A DNA stretch of 41,244 nucleotides from Candidatus Blautia faecavium (GCA_019118425.1 DWYZ01000105.1:1-41244), one strand, 5' to 3'; numbered from the stretch's first letter, positions 1 through 8,133 are shown. Numbers and translations are program-made. The notes: generated from the sequence alone by a model not told the origin.

Positions 1-457
1 TGGGACTTGGAGAGGGAACAGAGGCAGGCAATGCAGGTGAAACAGGAAGCACATAGTTTGCACTTCCCGTATAACTTTGGCCGCTGTTCCACTGAAAATC
101 CTGGTACTCCTGTATATATGGATCTGCCTGCGCAGTACCGTCCTGCCCCCAGGCCGGGTCCTGCCGCAAGCCAGGATCTTCTGGCTGGAGATAAAGGTTT
201 GCATTCCATTCTGTCCCCTGTTCCCATTCCTCTCCCCAATAGGATGGCGTCTCTTCTGGAAGCACTGCCTCGCTGTTTCCCGGTATTTCATTCCAGCCTG
301 GAGGATAGTCTGTATTCTCTCCCACACCGATTTCTACATCGAATCCTCCTATCTCCATCGCTGCTGTCCGGCAGGTAAAAAACAGGCTGAAAATTCCTGC
401 CCCCAAAAAGCAGCGTTTTAGAGCCCCCCTATTCTTTTTACTATTTTTCTTTTTCAT
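1..457 (-). CDS. Secreted hypothetical protein, 3' end off the window
   Basis: An open minus-strand frame starts at ATG 457 and stays open for 152 codons to the window edge, so the C-terminus is missing. A GGAG about 10 nt upstream favours ATG 457 over the in-frame ATG at 466, which is too close to it. The N-terminus is strongly basic (MKKKNSKKNRGALKR), followed by a hydrophobic stretch (residues about 16-26), as in a signal peptide. The mature part is rich in Trp, Gln, Pro, Glu and Tyr and has no domain I recognise; the last visible residues become Pro/Ser-rich. It overlaps the last 17 nt of the kinase gene, so the two are almost certainly translated from one mRNA. In Lachnospiraceae such kinases often sit in gene groups for surface (Tad-type) pili, but nothing in the visible part proves that link. 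Function unknown. Confidence 0.7.
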   Translation of the reverse strand, partial: MKKKNSKKNRGALKRCFLGAGIFSLFFTCRTAAMEIGGFDVEIGVGENTDYPPGWNEIPGNSEAVLPEETPSYWGEEWEQGTEWNANLYLQPEDPGLRQDPAWGQDGTAQADPYIQEYQDFQWNSGQSYTGSANYVLPVSPALPASVPSPSP

Positions 458-1712
458 GCTTTGCATTCTCCTCTCTCATAAATTCCGTCCAGGTTTTCGT
501 GTTCTTCGTCTCGATTCCTAAGAGCAGCCCTTGCTTTTCTTTCTCTCTATATTCTTCCCAAAGCTCCCTGCTCTTCTCCCTCTCTCCTGCTCTCCAAAGA
601 TAAATCCCATATTCTCCGTAGATTTCTTTGTATTCCCAGTGATAAACTCTAAGCTGTTCATAATAAAAAACCGCCAGATCTTCCCTGCCCCAAAGCTCTG
701 CGTTAAGAGCCAAAAGAAGGAGGACCCTTCTCCTGGCTTCTTCCTGGGGGTATTCTTCCAGGATTTCCTGAAGTTTTTCTTCCGCTCCCCGGCAGATCTT
801 TTTTCTTTCTTCTTTCTCCCCTTCTAAAAAAGGCGGGGCATAGTACAGGGAAGTCACTTCCGAAAGCCGCTCTGTAAAATCTATCTGTTCCTCCTGTTTG
901 GGACGGAAATAGAAAAACAGAAGGAAACAGCAAAGTACCGTCAAAAGAATCCCCAGGGACAGCTTCATCCTTTCCTTGCTCTCCTTAACCTTTTCCAGAG
1001 CCTTTTTCACCTGCGGCATTTCTTTATAACGCCGGCTTATCGTTTTCTGAGAACATTTCCATAAAAGCCGCCCAAAGGCAGGATACGCAGCTATATATCC
1101 ATAGAGTCTGTTCCCGCATAAAACCTGCAGCGTCTTTCCCAAAGCATAAATATCGCTCTGCGCGCCTATTTTTCCCTGATATTGCTCCGGCGCCGCATAT
1201 CCCCTGGTCCCATGACAGACCTGTACCCGCTCATTGTACCCAAACACCGCGCTCCCCAAATCCACCAGATATAATTTTCCTTCTGCTGAACGCATAATAT
1301 TTCCCGGCTTTAAGTCCCCATAGAAAACAGGGGGTTTTCTTGTATGGAGATATTCTAAAACATCGCAAAGGAAAAGGCCTGCTTCTATCACTTCTTTTAA
1401 AGAAAATCCTTTTCTTTCCTTCCGTTCTTCTTCTAAAGATTTTCCTTTGATATATTCCATAACTAAATAGCAGGCGTCCTCCTTTTCCGCATAATCTACC
1501 ATTTTAGGCAAAGACGGATGTTCTAAAAGCCGCAGGAGTTTCGCCTCTCTTCTTTTACTCAGAGGAATTTCCTTGACTGCCCACATGGTTCCAAGTTCTA
1601 AATCCCTGGCAAGATAAAGGCTTCCTTCCCCGCCTTTATTGATCTGCTCAAGGACGCAATACCTCCCTTTTAAAATAATCCCTGTAAGACTGTTGATTTT
1701 TATCACCTTCAT
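441..1712 (-). CDS. Membrane-anchored Ser/Thr protein kinase, divergent catalytic loop
   Basis: A 423-residue eukaryotic-type protein kinase. Residues about 17-240 form the kinase domain: glycine loop NKGGEGSLY (25-33), ATP-binding lysine in WAVKEI (K47), catalytic loop YGDLKPGN (131-138), metal-binding DLG (151-153) and APEQ (174-177). One membrane segment follows (about 251-269), then a charged C-terminal region (about 275-423) that should lie outside the cell and looks helical, possibly TPR-like. There are no PASTA repeats, so this is not the cell-division kinase PrkC/PknB. The usual HRD of the catalytic loop reads YGD and DFG reads DLG; the Asp and the Lys and Asn after it are kept, so activity is plausible. 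It is the first gene of a minus-strand operon with a good promoter at 1781-1809 and overlaps the next, secreted protein gene. Substrate unknown. Confidence 0.88.
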   Translation of the reverse strand: MKVIKINSLTGIILKGRYCVLEQINKGGEGSLYLARDLELGTMWAVKEIPLSKRREAKLLRLLEHPSLPKMVDYAEKEDACYLVMEYIKGKSLEEERKERKGFSLKEVIEAGLFLCDVLEYLHTRKPPVFYGDLKPGNIMRSAEGKLYLVDLGSAVFGYNERVQVCHGTRGYAAPEQYQGKIGAQSDIYALGKTLQVLCGNRLYGYIAAYPAFGRLLWKCSQKTISRRYKEMPQVKKALEKVKESKERMKLSLGILLTVLCCFLLFFYFRPKQEEQIDFTERLSEVTSLYYAPPFLEGEKEERKKICRGAEEKLQEILEEYPQEEARRRVLLLLALNAELWGREDLAVFYYEQLRVYHWEYKEIYGEYGIYLWRAGEREKSRELWEEYREKEKQGLLLGIETKNTKTWTEFMREENAKHEKEK

Positions 1713-1780
1713 TCTTTTCTGCTTCTTTTAAAATGGAAATCCCGTCAAAAGAACTTAGACGGATTAGAAATGATAATTGT

Positions 1781-1809
1781 ATTATAGCACATATTGTTCC
1801 CAATGTCTC
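1781..1809 (-). promoter_or_regulatory. Sigma-A-type promoter of the kinase operon
   Basis: Reading the minus strand, a perfect -10 TATAAT (1781-1786) is preceded at 17 bp by GAGACA (1804-1809), which matches TTGACA in its last four bases. It lies about 70 bp upstream of the kinase start at 1712. The first copy of the 61-bp dispersed repeat begins only 15 bp upstream of the -35 box. Confidence 0.6.
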
Positions 1810-1824
1810 TAATAATTTCAAAAA

Positions 1825-1886
1825 TATTGAATCATGTTTGCCCGTAACCCCGCAGCAAGTGCGTGATTACGGGTATGACATGTAAC
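1825..1886 (+). repeat. Dispersed 61-bp hairpin repeat, copy 1
   Basis: This is one of four related sequences in the window (others at 1945-1991 inverted, 4771-4831, 21669-21729). It begins TATTGAATCATG, has the core CCGCAGCAAGTGCG, and ends TATGACATGTAAC. The central hairpin, perfect in the other plus-strand copies (AACCACGCA paired with TGCGTGGTT), is here weakened by substitutions. It lies in the 330-bp gap between the kinase start and the argS stop. That gap holds only the kinase promoter, this repeat, its inverted partner and the argS terminator. Confidence 0.75.
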
Positions 1887-1944
1887 AACGTATTTTTCTC
1901 TGGCACTGCTGCCGCCGCGCCGAAAAGCGGATCAAATGCCGCCT

Positions 1945-1991
1945 CCGAACCACGCACTTGCTGTGGGTTTATGTGCCAATATGCTTCAAAA
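1945..1991 (-). repeat. Dispersed hairpin repeat, inverted and partly degenerate copy
   Basis: On the minus strand this matches the first ~47 bases of the 61-bp repeat, starting TTTTGAAGCATATTGG and ending AGCAAGTGCGTGGTTCGG. The match is lost after that point. It faces copy 1 across about 58 bp, so the pair can form one long imperfect inverted repeat over 1825-1991. Confidence 0.55.
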
Positions 1992-2008
1992 GATGAGCTA
2001 TATACATG

Positions 2009-2036
2009 AAAAAGCAGCGCCCTTCATGGACGCCGC
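2009..2036 (-). terminator. Rho-independent terminator of argS
   Basis: On the minus strand the argS stop is followed within about 6 nt by a 9-bp stem (GCGGCGTCC with GGGCGCTGC, two G-T pairs), a 5-nt loop and then TTTTT. This is the normal shape of an intrinsic terminator and fits the end of the degV-argS transcript. Confidence 0.7.
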
Positions 2037-2042
2037 CTTTCT

Positions 2043-3809
2043 TCACATTCTCTCCGGTGCAGAGAAGCCCAGCATATCAATACTGGTTTCAAGCACATTT
2101 TTAGTCAGCTCAAGAAGCTGGATGAAGGATTCCTTCTGCCCCTGATCTTCTTCAGATAAGATCTTCGTTTCATGATAAAAACTGTTAAAGGCATTGGAAA
2201 CCTCATAAATGTACGCGCAGATCTTATGGGGTGCCTTTTCTTCAAAAGCATTTTCCACAGTGGCCCCGAAACGGGAAAGCAAAAGCATCAGGCTTTTCTC
2301 ACTGTCATTTACCGGTGAGAGGAGCCGTCCCTTTTCCAGGCTGCCGCCTTCCTGTACATAACGATTCAGGATAGACTTGATCCTTACAATCGTATACAGA
2401 ATATAAGGGCCTGTATTTCCCTCAAAAGAAGTAAATCTATCCACATCGAAAATATAATCCTTCGTGGCCTGATTAGAAAGGTCTCCGTATTTAATAGCAG
2501 ACAATGCTACGATCTTAGCCGTCTCTCCTGCATCTTTATCTCTGACACTGCGGTTATCTACGATTTTTTTATACATTTCTTCATTGATATCCGCGATCAG
2601 GTTTTCCAGGCGCATTACGCCGCCCTCTCTTGTCTTAAAAGGCTTTCCGTCTTTTCCGTTCATGGTTCCAAACCCTAAGAAGGAAAGCTTAGTGTCCTCT
2701 TTAACAAGCCCTGTCTTTCTTGCGCAGCGGAACACCTGGATAAAATGGAGCTCCTGGCGCTTATCCACTACATAAAGAATCTCGTCCGGGTCAAAAAGCT
2801 TCATTCGCTCCACAATAGTGGCCAGATCTGTAGTAGTATATAAAGACGCGCCGTCTGATTTCAGGATCATACAAGGCGGTATTTCCTTCGTGTCACTCTC
2901 TTCCTTTACATCCACCACAAGAGCGCCGCTGTCTTCATATGCATATCCCTTTTCCTTCATGTATTCTACCATGTCCGGAATATATGGCTGGGCATCCGCC
3001 TCGGATTTCCACAGATCAAAGGATACGTTTAAGTTCTCATAGTTTTTCTTAAGATCCGCTACAGACACATTTAAAATATGCTGCCAGAGGGCCTTATATC
3101 CTCTCTTACCCATCTGAAGAAGATGAGTGGCTTCAAGGGCTTCGTTTCTATATTCTTCGTCTTCTTTCGATCTCACGCTTGCAGAAGGATAGATTTCTTC
3201 CAGCTCACTTATGGTAAAGGGCGCTTCTTTCGGATATTCTCCTTCAAAGGAATCATCGAAATACACCAGTTCCGGCTGTCTGTGCTTCAGCTCAGTAATG
3301 ATAAGTCCCATCTGAAGTCCCCAGTCTCCCAGGTGTACGTCTCCGATCACCTTATGTCCCACATATCTTCCGATCCGCTTGATACTCTCCCCAATGATCG
3401 CCGAACGAAGGTGTCCTACATGGAGAGGCTTTGCCACGTTCGGGCCGCCGTAATCAATGATGATGGTCTTAGGCTCCTTCGTCTCATTTACGCCAAACTT
3501 TTTATCTTCTGCCATTTTATTTAAGTGGCCGGCAAGATAATCACCCTTTACATTTAAGTTGATAAAACCTGGTTTTACCACCTCCGCTTTTGAAAAAACA
3601 GCATTATCTCCAAGCATGGCAACTACTTCTTCCGCTATCATAAATGGCGCTTTTTTATAAGCTTTAGCTCCTGCCATGGCCCCATTGCACTGAAATTCAC
3701 ACAGATCCGGACGGTTAGAAACCGTAACCTTTCCGAAAGAAGGATCATATCCCGCTTTTTCAAATGCCCGGGAAAGCTCCTGATCCATCAGTTCCATTAA
3801 TTTTTCCAT
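2043..3809 (-). CDS. argS: Arginyl-tRNA synthetase
   Basis: A 588-residue class I tRNA synthetase that charges tRNA-Arg in the cytoplasm. The N-terminal Arg-tRNA synthetase domain (about 1-90) is followed by the Rossmann catalytic domain with the HIGH-type motif HVGH (130-133, in PLHVGHLRS) and DYGGPNVAKPLH just before it. A KMSKS-like segment FKTREGG comes later, and the C-terminal anticodon-binding (DALR) part runs to the end, closing in LGFSAPERM. Full length for the family. It starts 37 nt after the degV stop on the same strand, so it is probably the second gene of a degV-argS operon and ends at the terminator at 2009-2036. No T-box leader is visible. Confidence 0.97.
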   Translation of the reverse strand: MEKLMELMDQELSRAFEKAGYDPSFGKVTVSNRPDLCEFQCNGAMAGAKAYKKAPFMIAEEVVAMLGDNAVFSKAEVVKPGFINLNVKGDYLAGHLNKMAEDKKFGVNETKEPKTIIIDYGGPNVAKPLHVGHLRSAIIGESIKRIGRYVGHKVIGDVHLGDWGLQMGLIITELKHRQPELVYFDDSFEGEYPKEAPFTISELEEIYPSASVRSKEDEEYRNEALEATHLLQMGKRGYKALWQHILNVSVADLKKNYENLNVSFDLWKSEADAQPYIPDMVEYMKEKGYAYEDSGALVVDVKEESDTKEIPPCMILKSDGASLYTTTDLATIVERMKLFDPDEILYVVDKRQELHFIQVFRCARKTGLVKEDTKLSFLGFGTMNGKDGKPFKTREGGVMRLENLIADINEEMYKKIVDNRSVRDKDAGETAKIVALSAIKYGDLSNQATKDYIFDVDRFTSFEGNTGPYILYTIVRIKSILNRYVQEGGSLEKGRLLSPVNDSEKSLMLLLSRFGATVENAFEEKAPHKICAYIYEVSNAFNSFYHETKILSEEDQGQKESFIQLLELTKNVLETSIDMLGFSAPERM

Positions 3810-3846
3810 TCTCTATCTGCTCCTCGTATCCTATATTTCCTGACGG

Positions 3847-4719
3847 TTATACCGTCACCTTTTTTGCACAGGTAATAGCCAGCGCTCCATCTCCAATGTG
3901 GCAGGCAACGCTTAAAGAAAGCCTGTCTACCCAAATATCATACCCAGGAAATGCATCAGCCACCTCCAGCTTATATTCTTCCGCTTCTTTTGAAGATGTT
4001 CCGGAATATACCACCTGCAGGCACATCTCGCCCTTTGCCGCATAAGCGGCGAAGCGTTTCCTTAAATCCTCTTCCATTGCTTTAAGCATTACACGCTTGG
4101 CTTGCTTCTTTCCACGAACTTTAGCATAGGCGTCCAGCTTTTCTCCCTGTATCTGCAGAACGGGCTTTAAATTCAGCACAGTGCCGATAGCCGCCGCTGC
4201 CGGGGTGATCCTTCCGCCGTTTTTCAAATATTTTAAAGTTTCTACCGTAATGTAAATACTGGATTCAAACTTTTCTTCCTCCAGCACTTTCTTAATCTCC
4301 GCCGCGTTTTTACCTGCATCTCTAAGAGTCAGGGCATCCAGTACGGACTGGCGCTGTGTTACGGAAATTCTCTGGTTATCCACTACCTGTACTTTTCCAT
4401 CATAGTCTCTTGCAAGTCCCATAGCGGACTCACAGGAATTGCTGAGGCCGCTGGACATGGGGATATGAACCACTTCATCGTATTCTCTTAACAGATTGTC
4501 CCACAATCCGCAAACCTCCGCCGGGCTTGGCTGTGATGTGGATATCTTCTCATCGTTTTTCAGGCGCTGATAAAATTCTTCTTGGGTAAGTGTAATTCCC
4601 TCCAGATACATTTTTTCATTAATGTAGAAGGGCATAGGGAGAACAGAAACGCCCAGTTCTCTTCCTTGTTCTTGTGTTATGCCGCTGTTGCTGTCTGTCA
4701 CAATGGCAATTTTTCCCAT
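3847..4719 (-). CDS. DegV family fatty-acid-binding protein
   Basis: A 290-residue DegV-fold protein. In Firmicutes, members of this family bind a fatty acid (FakB role, presenting it to kinase FakA for phosphorylation), but no FakA gene is in the window. The N-terminus KIAIVTDSNSGI is the family signature, with the later blocks STSQPSP, HIPMSSGLSNS and GGRI. I choose ATG 4719 over ATG 4740 because AAAGGAG lies 7 nt before it and the protein then begins MGKIAIVTDS as in the family; the longer start adds seven residues encoded over the ribosome site. First gene of a probable operon with argS. Its leader carries the repeat at 4771-4831. Confidence 0.92.
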   Translation of the reverse strand: MGKIAIVTDSNSGITQEQGRELGVSVLPMPFYINEKMYLEGITLTQEEFYQRLKNDEKISTSQPSPAEVCGLWDNLLREYDEVVHIPMSSGLSNSCESAMGLARDYDGKVQVVDNQRISVTQRQSVLDALTLRDAGKNAAEIKKVLEEEKFESSIYITVETLKYLKNGGRITPAAAAIGTVLNLKPVLQIQGEKLDAYAKVRGKKQAKRVMLKAMEEDLRKRFAAYAAKGEMCLQVVYSGTSSKEAEEYKLEVADAFPGYDIWVDRLSLSVACHIGDGALAITCAKKVTV

Positions 4720-4770
4720 ATCGTACTCTCCTTTTCCCATCGATAGGCTAAAAAATACTGCATACTAATC

Positions 4771-4831
4771 TGTTGAATCATATTGGGCCGTAACCACGCA
4801 GCATGTGCGTGGTTCGGGTGTAACATGTAAT
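4771..4831 (+). repeat. Dispersed 61-bp hairpin repeat, copy 2
   Basis: Begins TGTTGAATCATATTGGGCCG and ends GGGTGTAACATGTAAT. The centre is a perfect 9-bp stem, AACCACGCA with TGCGTGGTT, loop GCATG. It lies between the degV start and the degV promoter at 4843-4871, so it would be transcribed as part of the degV leader, in reverse orientation. Confidence 0.8.
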
Positions 4832-4842
4832 CCGTAATGTAC

Positions 4843-4871
4843 AGTGTAACATATTTTTCCCCGTATCTCAA
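4843..4871 (-). promoter_or_regulatory. Candidate promoter for degV-argS
   Basis: On the minus strand TTGAGA (4866-4871) and TACACT (4843-4848) are separated by exactly 17 bp. The -35 is a 5/6 match and the -10 a 4/6 match. It is back-to-back with the LUD promoter, whose -35 starts at 4872. Confidence 0.45.
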
Positions 4872-4900
4872 TTGAAAATGTAAAAGTGCTGTGATATAAT
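4872..4900 (+). promoter_or_regulatory. Promoter of the LUD-domain gene
   Basis: TTGAAA (4872-4877), a 17-bp spacer, then a perfect TATAAT (4895-4900). Transcription would start near 4907, right where the long structured repeat (4909-5095) begins, so that repeat would make up nearly the whole ~200-nt leader. Confidence 0.65.
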
Positions 4901-4908
4901 TTTTGAAA

Positions 4909-5095
4909 GTCAAAAACCCCGCAGCAAGCTAAGGGGCACCAAATTTGCAGCGCAGCAAAGCAGCGGAGAATTTGGTCTACGCTCGGCTTAGGCCGGCGCT
5001 GAGCATGTGCCGCCGGCACATAACGCCCCTCGCGGCAGTCTCCAAATAGCCATGCAAGCATGTCCGCTTGGCTCGTTGCTCGCGGGAATAAAAAA
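4909..5095 (+). repeat. Long structured intergenic repeat, copy A (leader of LUD gene)
   Basis: This shares its two ends with 37190-37322 (minus strand). Both start GTCAAAAACCCCGCAGCAAG and both end with GCAAGCATGTCCGCTTGG, CTCGTTGCTCGCGGG and then ATAAA. Copy A has about 45-50 extra bases in the middle, including a stem ATGTGCC/GGCACAT near 5010. The 389-bp gap 4720-5108 contains no gene; it holds two divergent promoters, the short repeat and this element. Whether it is a mobile repeat or a leader RNA cannot be settled here. Confidence 0.75.
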
Positions 5096-5108
5096 GGGGG
5101 ATGATTCT

Positions 5109-5744
5109 ATGACTTACATATCAGAAAGCAATGAAAAGGCAGCCCAGATCCTGAGCAAGGCCTTCACAAAACGTAACATGAAATTCTACTATTGTCCTAC
5201 CATAGAAGAGGCGAAAGGCCAGGTTCTTTCTCTTATCCCGGAAAATTCTTCCGTAAGCTGGGGCGGTTCGGAATCCATGGAAGAGGCCGGCATCATCCAG
5301 GCAGTAAAAGAAGGCCCATACCAGGCGATAGACCGAAAATCCGCAAAGACCCCGGAAGAATCCCGAGCCATTTACGGAAAGATCGTCTGCTGTGATTATT
5401 TTCTTACAAGCACCAATGCCTTCACCAAAGACGGTGAGCTGGTTAATATCGACGGTGCAGCCAACCGTGTAGCCTGTATCAGCCATGGCCCCGCCAATGT
5501 GATCATCCTGGCAAGCATGGATAAAATGTGCGCTTCCGTAGAAGAGGCGGTAAGCCGCGTTCGCACACTTGCCTCTCCCCCCAACGCCATTCGGGTAAAG
5601 GCAAATACTCCCTGCGCCAAAACTGGCGTGTGCGCAGACTGTTTAAGCCCCGACTGTATCTGCTGCCAGATCCTGGTAACACGCTTTTCCAGAGTTCCCG
5701 GCCGTATCCAGGTTATCCTCTGCGGAGAAAAACTAGGCTTTTAA
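5109..5744 (+). CDS. LUD-domain protein (YkgG/LutC, DUF162 type)
   Basis: A 211-residue cytoplasmic protein of the LUD family, named for LutC-type proteins of lactate utilisation. The sequence has typical blocks: SWGGSESMEEAGI, DYFLTSTNAFTKDGELVNIDG, SHGPANVI and the closing Cys cluster (residues about 175-195: CAKTGVCADC, then DCICC), which is common in stand-alone clostridial members and may bind metal. No lutA or lutB gene is near, so a lactate role is only a family guess. ATG 5109 is chosen because AAAGGGGG lies 8 nt upstream; a longer frame from 5007 would read through the repeat element. Promoter at 4872-4900. Its stop overlaps by 4 nt the stop of the convergent gene on the other strand. 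Confidence 0.88.
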   Translation: MTYISESNEKAAQILSKAFTKRNMKFYYCPTIEEAKGQVLSLIPENSSVSWGGSESMEEAGIIQAVKEGPYQAIDRKSAKTPEESRAIYGKIVCCDYFLTSTNAFTKDGELVNIDGAANRVACISHGPANVIILASMDKMCASVEEAVSRVRTLASPPNAIRVKANTPCAKTGVCADCLSPDCICCQILVTRFSRVPGRIQVILCGEKLGF

Positions 5745-6796
5745 AAAGTCTCTCTTCTTTGTGTCTGGGCAATCCCTTCTCTTCTCCAATTAAAGAGAAG
5801 GAGGCCCATACATAAAAAGAAGGAGGTCACAGATAAAAAGATGCTCTTTCCGGTCAGAATCAGGTTTTCCGCCTGCACCACAGTTCTTGATAAAACCAGA
5901 TACAGCCTTAATTTTTCTAGCTCTTCCTGCAGGCGCGCTGGATAAAAAGAAAAGTCCGACCATTTTCCCGGAAGCCATTCTGCAGGAATATGTATATTCT
6001 TATATAAAACCCATGCCAAAACTGCAAGAAGCAGTATACGGATTCCTTTCCATATCCACGCATCTATTTTCTTTTCTTTGCACCTTTTCTCTTCCTTTCC
6101 GGCAGAGACAAAAAATGCCAAGAACATAAGCCCCGGAACCAAGCAAAGCCCAAGGAGGGCACCATTTTCCAAAATCTCCCCTTCTACTGCCGTTCCTGAC
6201 AGACCATAGCTCATTAAAAACTGAGAAACTGTATTTTCTATGCTTTCTCCCTCTTTATATCCCACGAAAACTTTCGTATACGCAGCGTCCCTGTCTTTCG
6301 GATGATAAAGCATGATCCTTTCTTTTAAAGGAAGAACATCCCTGACCTGGTAAGAATCCTCTCCTAAAATGATCTCTCTGCCAATGACCGAAGTACTTCC
6401 GAAAAGCTCCCGGGCTGTTTTTTGATCTACAATACATCCATCTGCATCATTTTCATCCAGACTGTTCATCCTCCAGTCATAGAGGGTGCTGTCCCCCTGG
6501 ATACCTGCCGCAAGAACTTTTGTCTGTCTGCCATATTCTTTTTCATACAGAGTCATCAAACCGCCGTCATAATAAAAGCATAGCCTGGCCGGCTCTTCTT
6601 TTTCTTTTTCCTTTTTCAGAATTTCAGCCGCCTGGACTCCATCCGGCCAGTTATCTGCCAGAAACACGGGAGCTCCGTAAGAAGGAACTATACTCATATA
6701 AGCCTTTAAACTAAAAAAGTAACTCACAAATACCAAAAGCCACAGTACCAGAACCCTTCCCTTTTTTATCAGGGCGGTCTGGGTCCTGCCGCTCAA
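5741..6796 (-). CDS. MacB-like membrane protein without ATPase, last gene of transporter operon
   Basis: A 351-residue protein with one N-terminal membrane segment (about 14-32), an extracellular domain of about 180 residues, and three C-terminal membrane segments (about 213-232, 251-266, 318-336). This 1+3 layout and the segment DENDADGCIVDQKTARELFG...VIGREI resemble the MacB periplasmic core domain (compare SNAAENLFSGENPVGKTIEIG in the permease at 14780-16036). I cannot see the conserved FtsX signature in the last part, and the loop between the last two helices is longer than usual, so it is a divergent relative. Its ATG overlaps the stop of the adaptor gene (ATGA), so the two are translationally coupled. 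No ATPase is encoded in this operon. Exact role unknown. Confidence 0.72.
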   Translation of the reverse strand: MSGRTQTALIKKGRVLVLWLLVFVSYFFSLKAYMSIVPSYGAPVFLADNWPDGVQAAEILKKEKEKEEPARLCFYYDGGLMTLYEKEYGRQTKVLAAGIQGDSTLYDWRMNSLDENDADGCIVDQKTARELFGSTSVIGREIILGEDSYQVRDVLPLKERIMLYHPKDRDAAYTKVFVGYKEGESIENTVSQFLMSYGLSGTAVEGEILENGALLGLCLVPGLMFLAFFVSAGKEEKRCKEKKIDAWIWKGIRILLLAVLAWVLYKNIHIPAEWLPGKWSDFSFYPARLQEELEKLRLYLVLSRTVVQAENLILTGKSIFLSVTSFFLCMGLLLFNWRREGIAQTQRRETF

Positions 6797-8133
6797 CTTT
6801 CCTGCAGCCGTATCCGGCTGCCGTCTTCAATCGCTCTGTCAGAGGAAACAATGATCTCTTCTGTGTTGGCCACTGCTCCATTTACAAGAGCCGCTACTGT
6901 CTCATTTTTATCCTGTACACGTACGTCCACCCGCCGTGCCACCTGTACTTCTCCCAGTACAGAATTTTCCGTATCCACCACATATATGTAGTTGATCCCG
7001 TTTTCTTCATATAGGGCGGACAGCGGTATGCTGGCCGGATACGGACCCGCATCCATAGTGATAGTAAAATCTACGCTTTCTCCAATGGCAAGTGTATTCT
7101 CCGGCACCTTTACGGTAATGATCCTGCTGTCCGGGTCCGTCTCATCCTCCTGGATGCTCTCAATTTCCGCATCCTCTACTTCTGTGCCGCTGCTCCCTGT
7201 TAGAGCAACGCTTCCCCCCACCTGTACATATTCCAGCTGGTCTCCACGTATGCTTCCTTCCATGCGTAGTTCTCCGCCCAGCATATAAAGTATAGCTGCC
7301 GCCTCCTCTGTGGTAGTGCTGCCTGTAGCAGCGGCTATGGATTTTACTACGCCGTCACAGGGAGCGGTTACCCTCCCTTTTCTTTCTTTTAATTTATTTA
7401 GGGCCGCACATTCTTTTTGGGATGTTTCCAGCTGTCTTTTAGCTGTTTCCAGTTCACTGTCTGATGCCTCTTGTTCCTTGGCGTCCTCAATGGCTCTTTT
7501 GGCCTCCAGGACTTCCTGGTTGCGGCTCATAATCACCTGATTCTGTGATTCCTTCTTGGCACGTACGTCATCCCGGAGAGCCTGTTCTGTAGATGCGTCA
7601 GAGCCATCGCTCATAAGACCTTTGTTATTCAGATAATTCTGCAGCTTCTGTTCCGCCACATCCACCTCCATCTGTGCATTTGCCATATTGATGTCGCCGT
7701 TTTCTACAGCCACCCTGTAGTTTTCATCTGCCCGTTCCAGTTCTTTCGCTTTGTTCGCGCTGTCTATACTGGCCTGGCTTTCCAGGTCGCGGACCTTTAA
7801 GGCCAGCTCGTCCCGTTCTGCTGTCTTTTCGTCTATGGCTTTATTTATGGAAGAGGAAGAAAGACTTAAAAGGACCTGCCCTTTTTCCACTGTCTCCCCC
7901 TCCTGTACCAACACCTGTGCTACTTTCAGCCCCTCCCTGGCAAATACAGCCCTTTCTCTGGTACCCTCTACTTTTCCCGTCCCCTCTACTACATGGGAGA
8001 CTATCTTGTTCTGAGGCGTGCTGGTCTGCACCTGAGCTACATTTACAGAGTCCGCCGCTCTGGATAAAAATGTAAAAAGCAGCATGACCACAAAAAACAT
8101 AACAAACCATTTGATCAATCTCTGTCGTTTCAT
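6793..8133 (-). CDS. HlyD/MacA-type membrane adaptor protein
   Basis: A 446-residue membrane fusion (adaptor) protein. It has an N-terminal membrane anchor (about 9-25), a first lipoyl half with VLVQEGETVEKGQVLLSL (about 74-92), a long helical hairpin (about 96-250, rich in E, A, K, Q; the turn region near 165-185 reads NNKGLMSDGSDAS), a second lipoyl half with RVTAPCDGVVKSI, then beta-barrel and membrane-proximal domains. Such proteins link an exporter to its outer partner; in a Gram-positive they work outside the membrane with a MacB-type permease. It is coupled to the MacB-like gene downstream by a 4-nt overlap and lies 70 nt after a sugar-type ABC permease gene. SD GGAGG is 11 nt from the ATG. 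Confidence 0.85.
   Translation of the reverse strand: MKRQRLIKWFVMFFVVMLLFTFLSRAADSVNVAQVQTSTPQNKIVSHVVEGTGKVEGTRERAVFAREGLKVAQVLVQEGETVEKGQVLLSLSSSSINKAIDEKTAERDELALKVRDLESQASIDSANKAKELERADENYRVAVENGDINMANAQMEVDVAEQKLQNYLNNKGLMSDGSDASTEQALRDDVRAKKESQNQVIMSRNQEVLEAKRAIEDAKEQEASDSELETAKRQLETSQKECAALNKLKERKGRVTAPCDGVVKSIAAATGSTTTEEAAAILYMLGGELRMEGSIRGDQLEYVQVGGSVALTGSSGTEVEDAEIESIQEDETDPDSRIITVKVPENTLAIGESVDFTITMDAGPYPASIPLSALYEENGINYIYVVDTENSVLGEVQVARRVDVRVQDKNETVAALVNGAVANTEEIIVSSDRAIEDGSRIRLQES

Noticed and set aside
421-457. Apparent frameshift at the start of the left-edge secreted protein
   Set aside because: A first reading with five C in the run near 424-429 gave a stop codon. Recounting shows six C, which keeps the frame open, so no frameshift is claimed.
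1936-2145. Plus-strand open frame of 69 codons over the inverted repeat and argS end
   Set aside because: It is made of repeat, terminator and antisense argS sequence; no ribosome site.
4765-5061. Open frame of about 98 codons on the minus strand
   Set aside because: It runs through both repeat elements and two promoters, has no ribosome site and no recognisable protein features.
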